Positions 20,816 to 32,235 of a stretch of 64,000 nucleotides of DNA are shown piece by piece. Source of the DNA: Anaeramoeba ignava (lineage: Eukaryota; Metamonada; Anaeramoebidae); NCBI GenBank assembly GCA_028826165.1, contig JAPDFW010000091.1:124001-188000 (forward strand), read 5' to 3'. Under the pieces are notes generated by a model. The model was not told the origin of the DNA. It saw only the letters and a program-made list of their open reading frames with translations, and did no database searches. Each line of letters opens with the position of its first letter. Position 1 is the first letter of the stretch. Both the position numbers and the translations under genes were made by a program.

Positions 20816-22331
20816 TTAAATAATATTTCTGTTTCCTCGAATTAAGGAGAAACGTTTATTTTGAACAGATGGAAAACGTCGAGAATCATGTCTAATAATT
20901 TGAATAGGATAACCTGAATTATCACTTTCAATTTCACAATGATTCTCGTTTTCATTTACATTTTCATTTACATTTACATTTTCATTTACATTCTCATTAT
21001 AATTCTCATTTAGATCACCATTTACGATTGAATTTTCAATTTGGCTTTCAAAAAGAGAATTTTTATAATTTGGAGAATTTTTTGACATTTTTTTTGCATT
21101 TGAACTAACACTTTCAGGATTTACAATAAATGTATTGAAAGGTTGTTCGTTTTCATGAAGAACATGTTGAGGCATCTGTCCAATATCTCCTTGATTAGAA
21201 GCACTGTTATTTAAATAAATTTTTTATAAAAAAGAAAACAAAATTTTTAATAACAAATTTTTTTTTTAATATAAAATTAATTAGAATGAAAAAAAAATTG
21301 AAAATTTGAATTGAAAATTTGATTTGAATTGAATTGATTTGAATTGAATTGAATTAAATTAAATATTGAATTAAATATGATTTTAATTAATTTTTTTGCT
21401 CATCAAACATTTCATGTTAATAAATTTTTATATTAAGAAATTTTTCTTTGAAGAAAATGATTAATTACATGAAATTTGAAGTTGAAGAAAATTTGAGGAA
21501 AAATCCAAAACATAAAATAATAACAAATAATCCACCAGTTCTGAGAAAAGTTTTTTTGTGTCTTGCTTGAATAGAATCTTGCTTCAATTTTGGAAGAAAG
21601 GAAATTTGATTCAAAAGATCATTATTTGTATCTTGATAAAAACCAACTAAAAGATTTTCCTTTTGATTTTGATTTTCTTTTTGGATTTCTTGTTTTTGAT
21701 TTTGTTTTTGATTTTGTTTTTGATTTTGTTTTTGATTTGATAATTTCTCAACTAAATTCTCCAAATGAGTGCATTTTGAATTGACATTATCTAAGTTACT
21801 TTTTAATTCTTTGTTTTGAGTTCTTAATTTTTTCACTTCTTCTTCAAGATTTTGGAGATATTTCTTCTTTTTCTCTCTTGCTTTCTTTGCATTGAATCTA
21901 TTCAACTCTTTTTTTCTTTCTTGTTTTTCTTCTTCAGTTAATTTAGCATATTCTTTTTTGCTTTTACGTTTAGCTTTTCCAGTTTGAGTATCAATTTCAA
22001 CCATTTGTTTTCTTTTTTTCAAATTTTTTTCTTTTTTTAAATTTTCTTTTAAATTTTCTTCTTTTAAATTTTCTTCTTTTAAATTTTCTTCTTTTAAATT
22101 TTCTTCTTTTAAATTTTCTTTTTGGTTCTCAATATAAGTTAATGAATTAATTCCTTTTGTTTCTTGATTTTTTTGTTTCATTTCTTTTTCAAACTGTAAA
22201 TTTTCTTCTCTTGCTAAATTGAATTGTTCAGTTGTTAAATCTGCAAAGAAATCATCTGTAAATCTTGGTTCTGATTCAAAATCATATTCAAAATCAAAAG
22301 TTTCTGGAAATAAAAAAGGAAAAGAAGTCAT
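20816..22331 (-). CDS. Membrane-tethered bZIP transcription factor, 2 exons
   Basis: Exon 1 is 22331-21469 and exon 2 is 21203-20816 (416 aa). Donor GTAATT, acceptor AACAG and the phase-2 join (AT+T) link two ORFs that would otherwise look separate. Residues 1-45 are acidic/aromatic, like an activation domain. A KEENL repeat lies at 71-95. The bZIP spans 138-196 (basic NRFNAKKAREKKKKY, then leucine heptads). A QNQK stretch is at 201-225. One TM lies at about 264-281 (RTGGLFVIILCFGFFLKF), preceded by basic RHKK. The remaining ~130 residues lie across the membrane and include NENVNENV repeats. The order bZIP-TM-lumenal domain is that of ATF6, CREB3/OASIS and plant bZIP17/28, which intramembrane proteolysis releases from the ER. 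No S2P-type motif could be assigned. The splice and topology are inferred. Confidence 0.83.
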
Positions 22332-22584
22332 TTAAAAAAAAATTAATAAAAATAATAAAAATAATAATAATAATAATAATAAAATGTAAATAGAAAAATA
22401 AAAAAACAAAATTTTTTTTATATTTTTTTTTTTTTATTTTTTGATCAGAATGATGTATTTATTTAAAATTAAAATAAAAAATTTAAAAAATAAAAAATAA
22501 AAATTTTTTTGATTTTTAATAAGGTTTGCACATGTTTTTGTTATTAATTTTAATTTTTCTTTTGAATTAAATTTTAATTTTAAT
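22332..22584. other. Upstream region of bZIP gene
   Basis: About 250 bp of A/T sequence with an (ATA)n run near 22355-22380. It presumably contains the bZIP promoter on the minus strand. No gene is seen. Confidence 0.5.
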
Positions 22585-23394
22585 TTGATTTATATTTTAA
22601 TTTTTGGATTTGATAGAGAAGAAAAAGTGGATGATGGATATTTCAAGAGAGAAGAAAAATTACAAGAAATGAGAGAAACACTTCATTTAGAAAAAAGAAA
22701 TAAGGAACAAGAGACATTTTTGATCACTAGATTCGCTAGAACTTTAGTCGATGCTTTTTCACATCATTCTTAAAATTTGATTAAGTTAACAAATCTCAAG
22801 TTCACTTCTTATTTGGGAAAGCCTCATCAATAATGGTGGAGATAATTTTTTCTCATTTGAGGTGCTTGATGGATAAAAATTCTCAAACACGAGATCTGCT
22901 TATTGATTCGCAACTTAAATTACAAAAATTGAGGGAAGATATGAAAAATCCTTTTCTCAAAAAACTTTATGAGTTTGTCAAAAACAAAGTTCCGCTAAAA
23001 GAAGTAAGAAGAAGATTTCGAACAAAAAGAAAAGAGTGTTTGATGGATCAATTTAATAAGAAAGATAAAACATTGCAAAAAGATCACCAAACTCTGGAAG
23101 AAAGTATGAGATTCATGACAATTTCTAATTGTAAGATCAAATCAATTATTGTGAATCAAATTCCTTTGGGGTTGAATTTGTCTCAATTCATCAAATCATC
23201 TAATTAAGCTTGGAAAGAGTTAATACAATCACACACTTTAATTGAGTATGCTAAAACAAAATTGAAGATTAATGAAACACCAAAGGAGATTCCTGATACG
23301 AATCAAGAAAAGAATTTAACTGAGTCAACAGAAAAAAAGAACAAAAAACTTTCTATTCACTTTTTTTTTCTCATTTCTTTTTCTTTCATCAGAT
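22585..23394 (+). pseudogene. Decayed gene of unknown family
   Basis: Two plus-strand reading frames follow each other. Frame one (to 22773) has FKREEKLQEMRETLHLEKRN. After a shift, frame two runs through DLLIDSQLKLQKLREDM and LKKLYEFVKNKVPLKEV. It hits a single TAA at about 23206 but stays protein-like beyond it (AWKELIQSHTLIEYAKTKLK). The charged, helix-like composition and mixed codon use (GGG, CTG, CGA) look coding and differ from the flanking noise. A shift plus an internal stop suggest a gene relic. An unseen intron could explain part of it. I do not recognise the family. Confidence 0.45.
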
Positions 23395-23551
23395 TCAACA
23401 ACTCTTGCTTTTAATTTTGATTTTGATTTTGATTTTGATTTAGATTTTAATTTTGATTTTAAATTTGATTTTGATTTTAATTTGATTTGATTTGATTTTA
23501 ATTTTGATTTTGATTTTGATTTTGATTTTGATTTTGATTTTAATTTTAATT
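23395..23551. repeat. (TTTTGA)n/(TTTTAA)n tract
   Basis: Hexamer repeats on the plus strand lie directly after the stop of the minus-strand gene at 23552. It is probably 3' flanking or UTR sequence. Confidence 0.7.
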
Positions 23552-25498
23552 TTAATTATCTGAATAAAGAAAATCTTGTAAGATAATTCTTGATCCAAGA
23601 AATGATAAAATTTCTTCTTCTGAATTTGGATTGATTGAATTTAAATTAAATAATAAAGGTGATCTTGAATATTGAAAAACAGGTTTTTGATTGGAAATGA
23701 AATGATAAAAATTGGGAAGGATAACTCTTGAATTAAAAATAGGTGATGCAAAATCAATACATTCAAAAAGATCAATTGAATTTGGAATCACATTAAATGG
23801 AATTGTTCTAGGATTTGAATATATTTGTGTTTTTTGTGTATAATAATTTGTGAATGAACCTCCTAAAATAATAGGTTGTTTTTTAAAAATATTCTTCAAT
23901 ATTTCACAATATTTTGATAAATGTTTTTGACAAGAAATGGAATTTGAATAAAAATTTGCAAAAACAAATTCTCTAAATTGAATCGTTTCAAATTGATAAA
24001 GAAATTTGTCATTCTCTATTTGTTTTGGAAGATATTGATTCGAAATGTGATTAAATAATATTTCATTTTTTTCCAAATTAGTTTTGTTTGTTAAATTAGA
24101 TGATATAAGGAAATCTAAATTAATTTTGTTGATTTTTGTATTTTTAGAATTTTCTTTCTTTTGATTTGTTTGAAGTTTCGATTCATTTAATGAGAAAAAA
24201 TTGTTGAATTTGATTTGTGTTTTGATATTAGAATTTTGAAGAAATAAAATATCAATATTGAATTTGGAAAGAGAATCTTGTAATTTATCCAAAAGTTCTA
24301 TTTCTTTCACTTTTTCTAAATTGAGTATTCCAATTCTGATATATTTTGATTGTGAATTTAGAGAATTAATTGAAGGAGATTTAAATTCTTTATATTTTTG
24401 GTTAATAAAATCAATATTTAATTCCAACATTTCAATCAACTTTAGAAGGAAAGTAATAATTTTTGGATTATTTATATTGATTTTGATTTGATTATTATTT
24501 TCATTTTGGACAAAATTGATAAAATCTTGAAGTAAATCAAACATTGTATCATTAATTTGAGAAATAAATTCTTTTAGAATTTGTTGATGTTTATCATCTG
24601 TTTTCTTTTCAATTTTTGTTGAAATATTCTGGGAAAATATGAGAAAATGAAAAAAATTGTGAAGAAAAAAAGAGATTTGAGGGAAATTTGAAAATTGGAA
24701 CAATTCCAAATGGAGTTTTTGTAAATTTTTGATTAATAATTTTGTAGATTTTTGTGCTTTTAACAATTCTCTCAAAGATTCATCTTCATCTTCATATTCA
24801 TTTTGAGATTCATTTTGAGATTCATTTTGAGATTCATTTTGAGATTCATTTTGAGATTCATTTTGAGATTCAGATTTAGATTCAGATTCAGATTCAGATT
24901 CAGATTCAGATTCAGGTTTAGATTCAAATTTAGATTCAGATTCAAACTGTTGAATTGATTTTTTGATTTTTTTTTTAAAATCGTAAATTTCATCCAATAA
25001 TTTGTGAAATTGCTTTTTCATTGTTTCTAAATTATTTTTTTCTAAATCATTCAATAAAGAATTATCAAGTAGAATTTGTTTAAAAAATTCTCCTATATCA
25101 TTAAAGAATTTGGAAATTTGTTTCAATTTTTCAATTTGATCTTCTTTTCTTTGATTTTGATAAGTATAAATTGAAAGTCTAAGGAAAAGAAGAAAAAAGA
25201 TAATTAAATAAATTGAAATAAATCAAAAACAAAGAATTGATAAATTTTGAGATTACTTTTTAAATGAATTAGCAAGTGAATCTTGAGATAAATCTGAAAA
25301 ATTTTTCAAAATAGTTTTAAAAGTGTCAAATAAGGAATTTATTCTTTCTGTAAGTAAATTCATAAAAGAAGAATTTCCAATTTTGTGTGAATCTTTTTCA
25401 AATTGATAAAATTCTTTCCAAATATTATCTTTTCTTGATTCAAACTCTTTAATTTTGGATTTTAAAGAAGAAGAAAAAGAATAATTGAGAGAAATCAT
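23552..25498 (-). CDS. Coiled-coil protein with degenerate EEP-nuclease-like domain, 2 exons
   Basis: Exon 1 is 25498-25257 and exon 2 is 25178-23552 (622 aa; phase-2 join giving SFKKLSIYTYQNQR). The N-terminal ~330 residues are helical with an SE/SQNE low-complexity insert. The C-terminal ~270 residues recall the endonuclease/exonuclease/phosphatase fold: YIRIGILNLE, FNIDILFLQNS, REFVFANFYSNS, QPIILGGSFTNYY. The normal GDFN becomes GSFTN, and the usual glutamate of LQE is Asn. A catalytic role is therefore unlikely, and a pseudoenzyme is favoured. Fold assignment is by motif order only, so confidence in the EEP label is moderate. Confidence 0.68.
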
Positions 25499-25813
25499 TT
25501 AAACAAATGAAAGAAAATGAAAAAAATAATTTTTGATTTTTTTGATTTTTTTAATTGAAAAATTAATCGTTAAAATCAAATTTGTTTTAACAAAAAAATA
25601 TTTGATTTTAAATTGATTTTAAATTGATTTTGATTTTAATTTTAATTTTAATTTTGATTTTAAATTGATTTTGATTTTAATTTTCATTTTGATTTTGATT
25701 TTGATTTTAATTTTAATTTTAATTTTGAATTTTAATTTGATTTAGATTTTGAATTAAATTTTAATTTTAATTTTGATTTTAATTTTGATTTTAATTTTCT
25801 AATTGATTTTGAA
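25499..25813. repeat. AT hexamer-rich intergenic segment
   Basis: The 315-bp gap between the vWA stop (25814) and the start of the EEP-like gene (25498) is mostly (TTTTAA), (TTTTGA) and (AAATTG) repeats. No coding or RNA signal is seen. Confidence 0.7.
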
Positions 25814-27325
25814 TTAATTTTCATCAAATTCAAGAAGTCTTTCAAAAATTCCAAGTTCACGATCCAAACTTTCATCACCAATCTCTTTCATTTCTTGAGA
25901 AAAATATTCCATAAATTCCTTAATTTGTTTCTTTGATTCTTGATCAACATTTCCTTTATCCAAAATATGATGAACAAAAGAAACATAATGAACCAATAAA
26001 ATGGACTTTCTAGCCATTAAATCCTCAAAGGAATCTTTATCTTGGTCATTTTTGATGATATCGATAAAATTGACAGTTTGTTGATCTGAAAATGAATTTC
26101 CTTTAGTATCTTTGTAAGAAGTGGTAATTTTAAAAGGAATTCCATCAGCAACTGATTTATCCAATTTGAGGATAACAGCACCACCTTCAGTTTCATTTTT
26201 CTCGTTGCGATTTCCGGGCATGACAGTTGAAATATCAATCAAATTGTCATCTGACTTGATCAAAGTGTCTTCATGATCAGGCGAACCATAAACATTGAGT
26301 ATTTTCGCACCTTCCACTTTGATTTGGAGATCGAAGGCGATTGGCGTGACAATAAAATCGAAATCCTCCTTGACTTTTCTTCTGAATTCAGATGCGGAAT
26401 TGACACTCAAATAGTTAGCGCCTTTTGTTTTTGTGATGATGTTGCACAAATCGGTGTTAAAATCGACTCCAATACCGACAAGAGTAAGATATATCTTTTT
26501 CTCAGAGTATTTCTTAGTGAGACCCAGCAATCCTGTTGATGAATATTCACCTGTATTCGGATGTGCGTCTGTCAAGAAGATTATCCTATTTTGACGATCA
26601 TCTTGATTTTCTTTTGTTTTTTTCAGGTAAATTTCGAGCATTTCAACTCCCATTTTGAAACCTAAAGACATGTCTGTTCCTCCTCTTGGTTGAAGTTTAT
26701 CTATTGCTTGGTACATTTTATCCTTGTTGATTGATTTCCAATTTGAGAATTCTTGAACCAAATCAGTTTCGTTGTCAAAAACAATCATTCCAAAATTATC
26801 AGTTTCCTTCAATTGTTCCGTCAATCCTTTTAAAGCTCTTTTTGCGATTTCAAGTTTATTGAGTGATTTTTCTGTCTCATTTGATTTTGTGTTTCGATAT
26901 GAGCTATCTACAAAGGAAGAACTCATTGATCCAGAAATATCAAGAACAATAACAAGATTTAATTTGGGTCTTCCAAGTTTTTTTATATTATCTCCGTCAT
27001 ATTTGGAAGTTACAAGAATTGAAGTGAAATATTCTTTTTCTTTTTGATTTTTTGGATCTTTTGATATTGAACTTTTTGCTGTTATTGTTAGTGGGTTTTC
27101 TGTTTCTTTTTTGCTTGTTGGGAAATAATATTCGTTGATTAATCCGTTGTAAGTTATTGAAGATTTTGGTGGTAAATAATTGTGCGAAATGTTTGATCGG
27201 AAATTTGAAACATCTATTGCTCCTCCAAATAAGTCCATCATAAAATAAGAAAATGAAATGAAAAAAATGAAAAAAATGAAAAAAAAAGATTTAATCAAAA
27301 AAAAGAATTTTGTTTTGGTTCTCAA
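25814..27325 (-). CDS. vWA-domain protein, bacterial YfbK-like layout
   Basis: 503 aa, single exon. Residues about 10-28 are extremely hydrophobic and could be a signal anchor. A second start is MMDLFGG at 29/30, so the true N-terminus is uncertain. Residues 35-70 (DVSNFRSNISHNYLPPKSS, NGLINEYYF) resemble the vWF_N region of bacterial YfbK-type proteins. The vWA domain spans about 121-300 with a complete MIDAS: DISGSMS at 129-135, GGTDMS and FLTDAHPNTG. The C-terminal region (VTPIAFDLQIKVEGAKILNVYG, ARKSILLVHYV) again matches that bacterial class. Codons are richer in G/C, and no low-complexity tract occurs. Both suggest ancestry by transfer from bacteria, which only a phylogeny could show. 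Role unknown. Confidence 0.88.
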   Translation of the reverse strand: MRTKTKFFFLIKSFFFIFFIFFISFSYFMMDLFGGAIDVSNFRSNISHNYLPPKSSITYNGLINEYYFPTSKKETENPLTITAKSSISKDPKNQKEKEYFTSILVTSKYDGDNIKKLGRPKLNLVIVLDISGSMSSSFVDSSYRNTKSNETEKSLNKLEIAKRALKGLTEQLKETDNFGMIVFDNETDLVQEFSNWKSINKDKMYQAIDKLQPRGGTDMSLGFKMGVEMLEIYLKKTKENQDDRQNRIIFLTDAHPNTGEYSSTGLLGLTKKYSEKKIYLTLVGIGVDFNTDLCNIITKTKGANYLSVNSASEFRRKVKEDFDFIVTPIAFDLQIKVEGAKILNVYGSPDHEDTLIKSDDNLIDISTVMPGNRNEKNETEGGAVILKLDKSVADGIPFKITTSYKDTKGNSFSDQQTVNFIDIIKNDQDKDSFEDLMARKSILLVHYVSFVHHILDKGNVDQESKKQIKEFMEYFSQEMKEIGDESLDRELGIFERLLEFDEN

Positions 27326-27419
27326 TTTAAGCTCTTTTCTTTTAACAAAAAAAATTATTAAAAAAACACGTTTTTCAATCTTCCTTTCATTTTAAATTAA
27401 TTTAAAAAAGCAAAAAATA

Positions 27420-28545
27420 TTAAATAAAAAAGCAAAAAATAATAAATAAAAAAGTGGAATAAAAATTTAATTTAATTTCCAAATCAAAAATAAATAAATA
27501 AAAAGTGGAATAAAAATTAATTTAATTTCTAAATAAAAAATAAATAAATAAAAAAGTGGAATAAAAATTTAAATTAATTTCCAAATCAAAAATAAATGGA
27601 ATAAAAAAGTGGAATAAAAAATTAATTTAATTTCTAAATAAAAAATAAATAAATAAAAAGTGGAATAAAAATTTAAATTAATTTCCAAATAATAAATAAA
27701 TAAATGGAATAAAAATTAAATTAATTTCCAAATCAAAAATAATAAATAAAAAAGTGGAATAAAAAATTAATTTAATTTCCAAATAAAAAATAAAAAAATA
27801 AATAAAATAAAAATTTAATTTAATTTCCAAATAAATATTAAATAAATAAGTGGAATAAAAATTAAATTTAATTTTCAAATCAAAAATAAATAAATAAGTG
27901 GAATAAAAATTAATTTAATTTCCAAATAAATAATAAATAAAAAATAAATAAATAAATGGAATAAAAATTTAATTTAATTTCTAAATCAAAAATAAATAAA
28001 AAAGTGGAATAAAAATTTAATTTAATTTCTAAATCAAAAATAAATAAATAAAAAAGTGGAATAAAAAATTAATTTAATTTCTAAATAAAAAATAAATAAA
28101 TAAAAAGTGGAATAAAAATTTAATTTAATTTAATTTCTAAATCAAAAATAAATAAATAAAAAAGTGGAATAAAAATTAATTTAATTTCTAAATCAAAAAT
28201 AAATAAATAAATAAAATAAAAATTTAATTTAATTTCCAAATAAATATTAAATAAATAAGTGGAATAAAAATTTAATTTAATTTTCAAATCAAAAATAAAT
28301 AAATAAGTGGAATAAAAATTAATTTAATTTCCAAATAAAAAATAAATAAAAAATAAATAAATAAATGGAATAAAAATTTAATTTAATTTCTAAATAAAAA
28401 ATAAATAAATAAATGGAATAAAAATTAATTTAATTTCTAAATCAAAAATAAATAAGTAAATGGAATAAAAATTTAATTTAATTTCTAAATCAAAAATAAA
28501 TGGAATAAAAATTAAATTAATTTCCAAATCAATAATAAATAAATA
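27420..28545. repeat. Satellite array, ~52-bp monomer
   Basis: About 20 copies of a unit with AAGTGGAATAAAAATT, then TAATTTCCAAATC, then AAATAAATAAATAA, spaced mostly 51-53 bp (GTGG at 27453, 27504, 27556, 27609, 27660). Some units lack GTGG. It separates two divergent genes (vWA and CCDC22). A CATTTTT run follows at 28557-28615. Confidence 0.9.
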
Positions 28546-28624
28546 ATTTTTCATTTTTCATTTTTAATTTTTCATTTTTCATTTTTCATTTTTCATTTTT
28601 CATTTTTCATTTTTCTATTTAAAA

Positions 28625-31600
28625 ATGGAACAAGTTGATGAAATTATTTTACTTTCTTTAAATCAAATTGGATTGTATTTAATTTATTAATTCAAAAAAA
28701 AAAAGAAAAAAAAAATTTTTTTTAAAACAAAAACAAAATTAAAATTAAAAAAATAAAAACAGAGAAATTCCTGATGTTTCTTCAATAACAGAAGAAGTAT
28801 TTACATCTGATTTAGTAATTTATATCACAGCAAGTTGCATGAATTTAATTGATAAATCACTTAAAATTCCTTTAAAATTCTCTAATGAAATGTCACAAAG
28901 ATTTCGAGCTTGCACAAATTTATCAAAAACAATAAAAGTAAATTAAAAATTCAAATTAAAAATTCAAATTAAAAATTAAATTAAAAATTAAATTAAAAAA
29001 TTCAAATTAAAAATTCAAATAAAAATTCAAATAAAAATTCAAATAAAAATTCAATTTAAAAATTTAAATTATTTTTATTAGGATCATGGATATCAAAAGC
29101 AAATTAGTTACTCTTTTTTTCTTTATCCAAATGTTGACCAAATGCGTGATTTATTTTTATGGATGGTTGAATTACTTCCAAAACAAGAAGATGAAGAAGT
29201 AATGGCAACAACAGGAGTTAGTATTCTTCGTCAAATTAAGATTTCTATTTTTGAATGGTCGGAATCAAAAGAAAAAACTATTTTAAAACCAAAAGTAAAA
29301 ATTAAAATTAAATTTAATTTTTAATTTTTAATTTAACTTTTAATTTAATTTTTAATTTAATTTTCTTTATTAGATATCAACAGTTAGACTTGTAACTCCT
29401 TTAAGTTTTGATTTACAAAAGAATTCTAAATCAAAAAGATATTGTCAAAGATTATTACCTTTAATATCTTCTCAAACAAGAAGAATAAGTTTATCAGATT
29501 CTGTTATTGAAACAAATGATATTGGTTGTGTTTTAAAAAGAGAAGAAGAAAATGAATGGAATAATGAAGTATTAGATTCTGGATTATCATTACAAGTAAT
29601 TCATTTAATTAAAATTCATTTTAAAATTAAAATTAATATTAAAATTAAAAATTAAAAATTAAAATTAAAATTAAAATCAAAATTAAAATTAAAAATTAAA
29701 ATTAAAATTAAAATTAAAATTAAAATTTAAATTCATTTTAAAATTAAAATTTAAATTAAAATAAAAATTAAAATTAAAATTAATATTAAAATTAAAATTA
29801 AAATTAAAATTAAAATTAAAATTAAAATTAAAATTAAAATTAAAATTTAAAATTAAAATTAAAATTAAAAATTAAAATTAAAATTAAAATTAAAATTAAA
29901 ATTAAAATTAAAATTAAAATTAAAATTAAAATTAAAATTAAAATTTAAATTTAAAATTAAAATTAAAATTAAAATTAAAATTAAAATTAAAATTAAAATT
30001 AAAATTAAAATTAAAATTAAAATTTAAAATTAAAATTAAAATTAAAATAAAATTTAAAATTAAAATTAAAATAAAAATTAAAATTAAAATTAAAATTAAA
30101 ATTAAAAATTAAAATTAAAATTAAAATTTAAAATTAATATTAAAATTAAAATTAAAATTAAAATTAAAAATTTAGGAATTCCAATTAAGAAAAAAAAAAA
30201 AAGCAATGGGTATTGTTTCAAAAGCTTTACAAAGTTCAATTACACAAATGAATCAGAAATACAGTCTTTCATCATTTTTCGAACAAGAAAGACAAAACAA
30301 TTTCAAGAACAAAATGTTCCAAGGATCTAGATTTGCAAATCTAGCCAAATATGGATTAGATCGAAAAGATAAATTCAAATTTTCAGAAAATGAAAGACCA
30401 AAAAATGAAAAAGAAAACATTGAAAATAAAGAAAAAGAAAAGGCAAAAACTGGACCAATTATTGAAGAAATGGATCCAGAAAAAATGATGCAAAAACTAA
30501 AAGAAAAACATCAAGAAGAAGTTTCAGAAATTCAAACCAAAATCAAAGATTACACGGATAAAACAGCACAAATAGAGAACGAAACACGGAATTATTTAGA
30601 CATGTTAATTCGGTTTGAGAAACAATTGGAAGAAATGAACAAAACAATTGAAGATTTAGAAAAAGAGTATCAAGTGCGAAAAAGAATTCAAGATTTTCTT
30701 CCAAATCATGAAGAAAATATCCAAATTTTACAACAGAATATCCAATCTTCACAATCCAAAATTCTCAATTTAGCAGGTCAATGGGAAAAGCACAGGCTCC
30801 AATTACTTGAGAAATATCGTAATCGCAAAAAACTTGCTTCAAGTCAAAATGAAATGTGGAAAGGAAGATTGGAAGAAATTAAAGAATTAAGAGAAGATTC
30901 AAAAACTCTTAGTCAAACAATTCAACAGAGAAATACTTTTTATACTCAATTACTTACAGAGTTTAAAAAATTGCCAAAGAAATCTTATAGAACAAATTAT
31001 ACAAAACAAATTTTTGATATTGTTAAAAATGTTAAGAAACAAAAAGGTGATATTGATAAAGTTCTTCTTGAGACTCATGATCTTCGAAAAGAAATTAATA
31101 GACTAAATGGAGCACTTTCTCGTTCTCATTTATTAGCAGATGAAATGATTTATCCTGTAATATATTTAAAATTTATATAAAATTTATATTTAAAATTTAT
31201 TTAAAATTTATTTAAAATTGATTTAAAATTGATTTAAAATTTATTTAAAATTTATTTAAAATTGATTTAAAATTTATTTAAAATTGATTTAAAATTGATT
31301 TAATATTTATTTAAAATTGATTTAAAATTGATATAAAATTGATATTTAAAATTTAAAAATTTTATTTATTTAAAAATTTAAAATATATTTAAAAATATTG
31401 ATATTTAAAATTGATTTAATATTGGTATTTAAAATTGATATTTAAAATTGATATATAATTGATTTAAAATTGATTTAAAATTAATATTTATATTTAATAT
31501 TAATATTTAAAATTTATATAAAAATTGATATTTAATATTAATATAATATTTATATATAAAAATTAATTTAAAATTAATATTTAAAATTTATTTAAAATTG

Positions 31601-31987
31601 ATTTAAAATTAATATTTAATATTTATTTAAAATTGATTTAAAATTTATATAAAATTAATTTAAAATTGATTTAAAATTAATATTTAAAATTGATATTTAA
31701 AAAAGATGGCTGAAAAAGATGATCTTGGAACTGGAGCAAAACAAGTTTATTTCTTGTTTGATAAGATGCATAAACTTTTCGAAACTATTATCCAAGATAT
31801 TCAACAAAGAGGTAAAACTTCAAATGAAATTCGAAATTTAGAAATTGAAGTAGATAATCTTAAAAGAAAAGATGCAACAACAAGTCTAAAAAAGATTTCA
31901 AAAGATTTATCACAAATGCAATCAGGAAACACAGAACTTCAAAATCAACTTAAAAAATTAAAGAAATCAAAAGATTCCAAAAAATAA
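28625..31987 (+). CDS. CCDC22: CCDC22 homologue (Commander/CCC complex), 6 exons
   Basis: Exons are 28625-28674, 28763-28937, 29082-29294, 29374-29595, 30176-31156 and 31706-31987. All phases agree and give 640 aa (human CCDC22 is 627). The N-terminal NDC80/NUF2-like calponin-homology fold shows MEQVDEIILLSLNQIG, MSQRFRACTNLSKTIK, then DHGYQKQISYSFFLYPN and QMRDLFLWMVELLP, close in order to the vertebrate protein. Residues about 250-640 are coiled coil (EKMMQKLKEKHQEEV, QWEKHRLQLLEKYRNRKKL), ending YFLFDKMHKLFETIIQDI. CCDC22 pairs with CCDC93 in the CCC part of Commander, which recycles membrane cargo from endosomes. The low-complexity EKENIENKEKEK insert is lineage-specific. Confidence 0.92.
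29596..30175 (+). repeat. CCDC22 intron 4: (AAAATT)n
   Basis: 580-bp intron of nearly pure AAAATT hexamer with occasional AAAATTT and AATATT variants, ending AATTTAG. Confidence 0.9.
31157..31705 (+). repeat. CCDC22 intron 5: TTTAAAATTGA-type repeat
   Basis: 549-bp intron of imperfect ~11-bp units (TTTAAAATTGA, TTTAAAATTTA). Donor GTAATA, acceptor AAAAAAG. Confidence 0.88.
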
Positions 31988-32235
31988 TCAATTTTTTGAT
32001 TAATTTTCCTTTTTGATTTTCTTTTTGATTTTCCTTTTGATTTTCTTTTTAATTTTCTTTTTGATTTTCTTTTTGATTTTCTTTTTAATTTTCTTTTTGA
32101 TTTTCTTTTTGATTTTCTTTTTGATTTTCTTTTTAATTTTCTTTTTAATTTTCCAAAAAAAAAAGAGAAAATTAAACAAAATTTTAATTTCATTTTTTTC
32201 TTTTTCTTTTTCTTTTTCTTTTTTTTTAAAATATT

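Noticed and set aside
20816-21175. Separate 119-aa gene downstream of the bZIP
   Set aside because: A consensus acceptor lies just upstream in phase with a donor at the bZIP end, so it is better explained as exon 2 of that gene.
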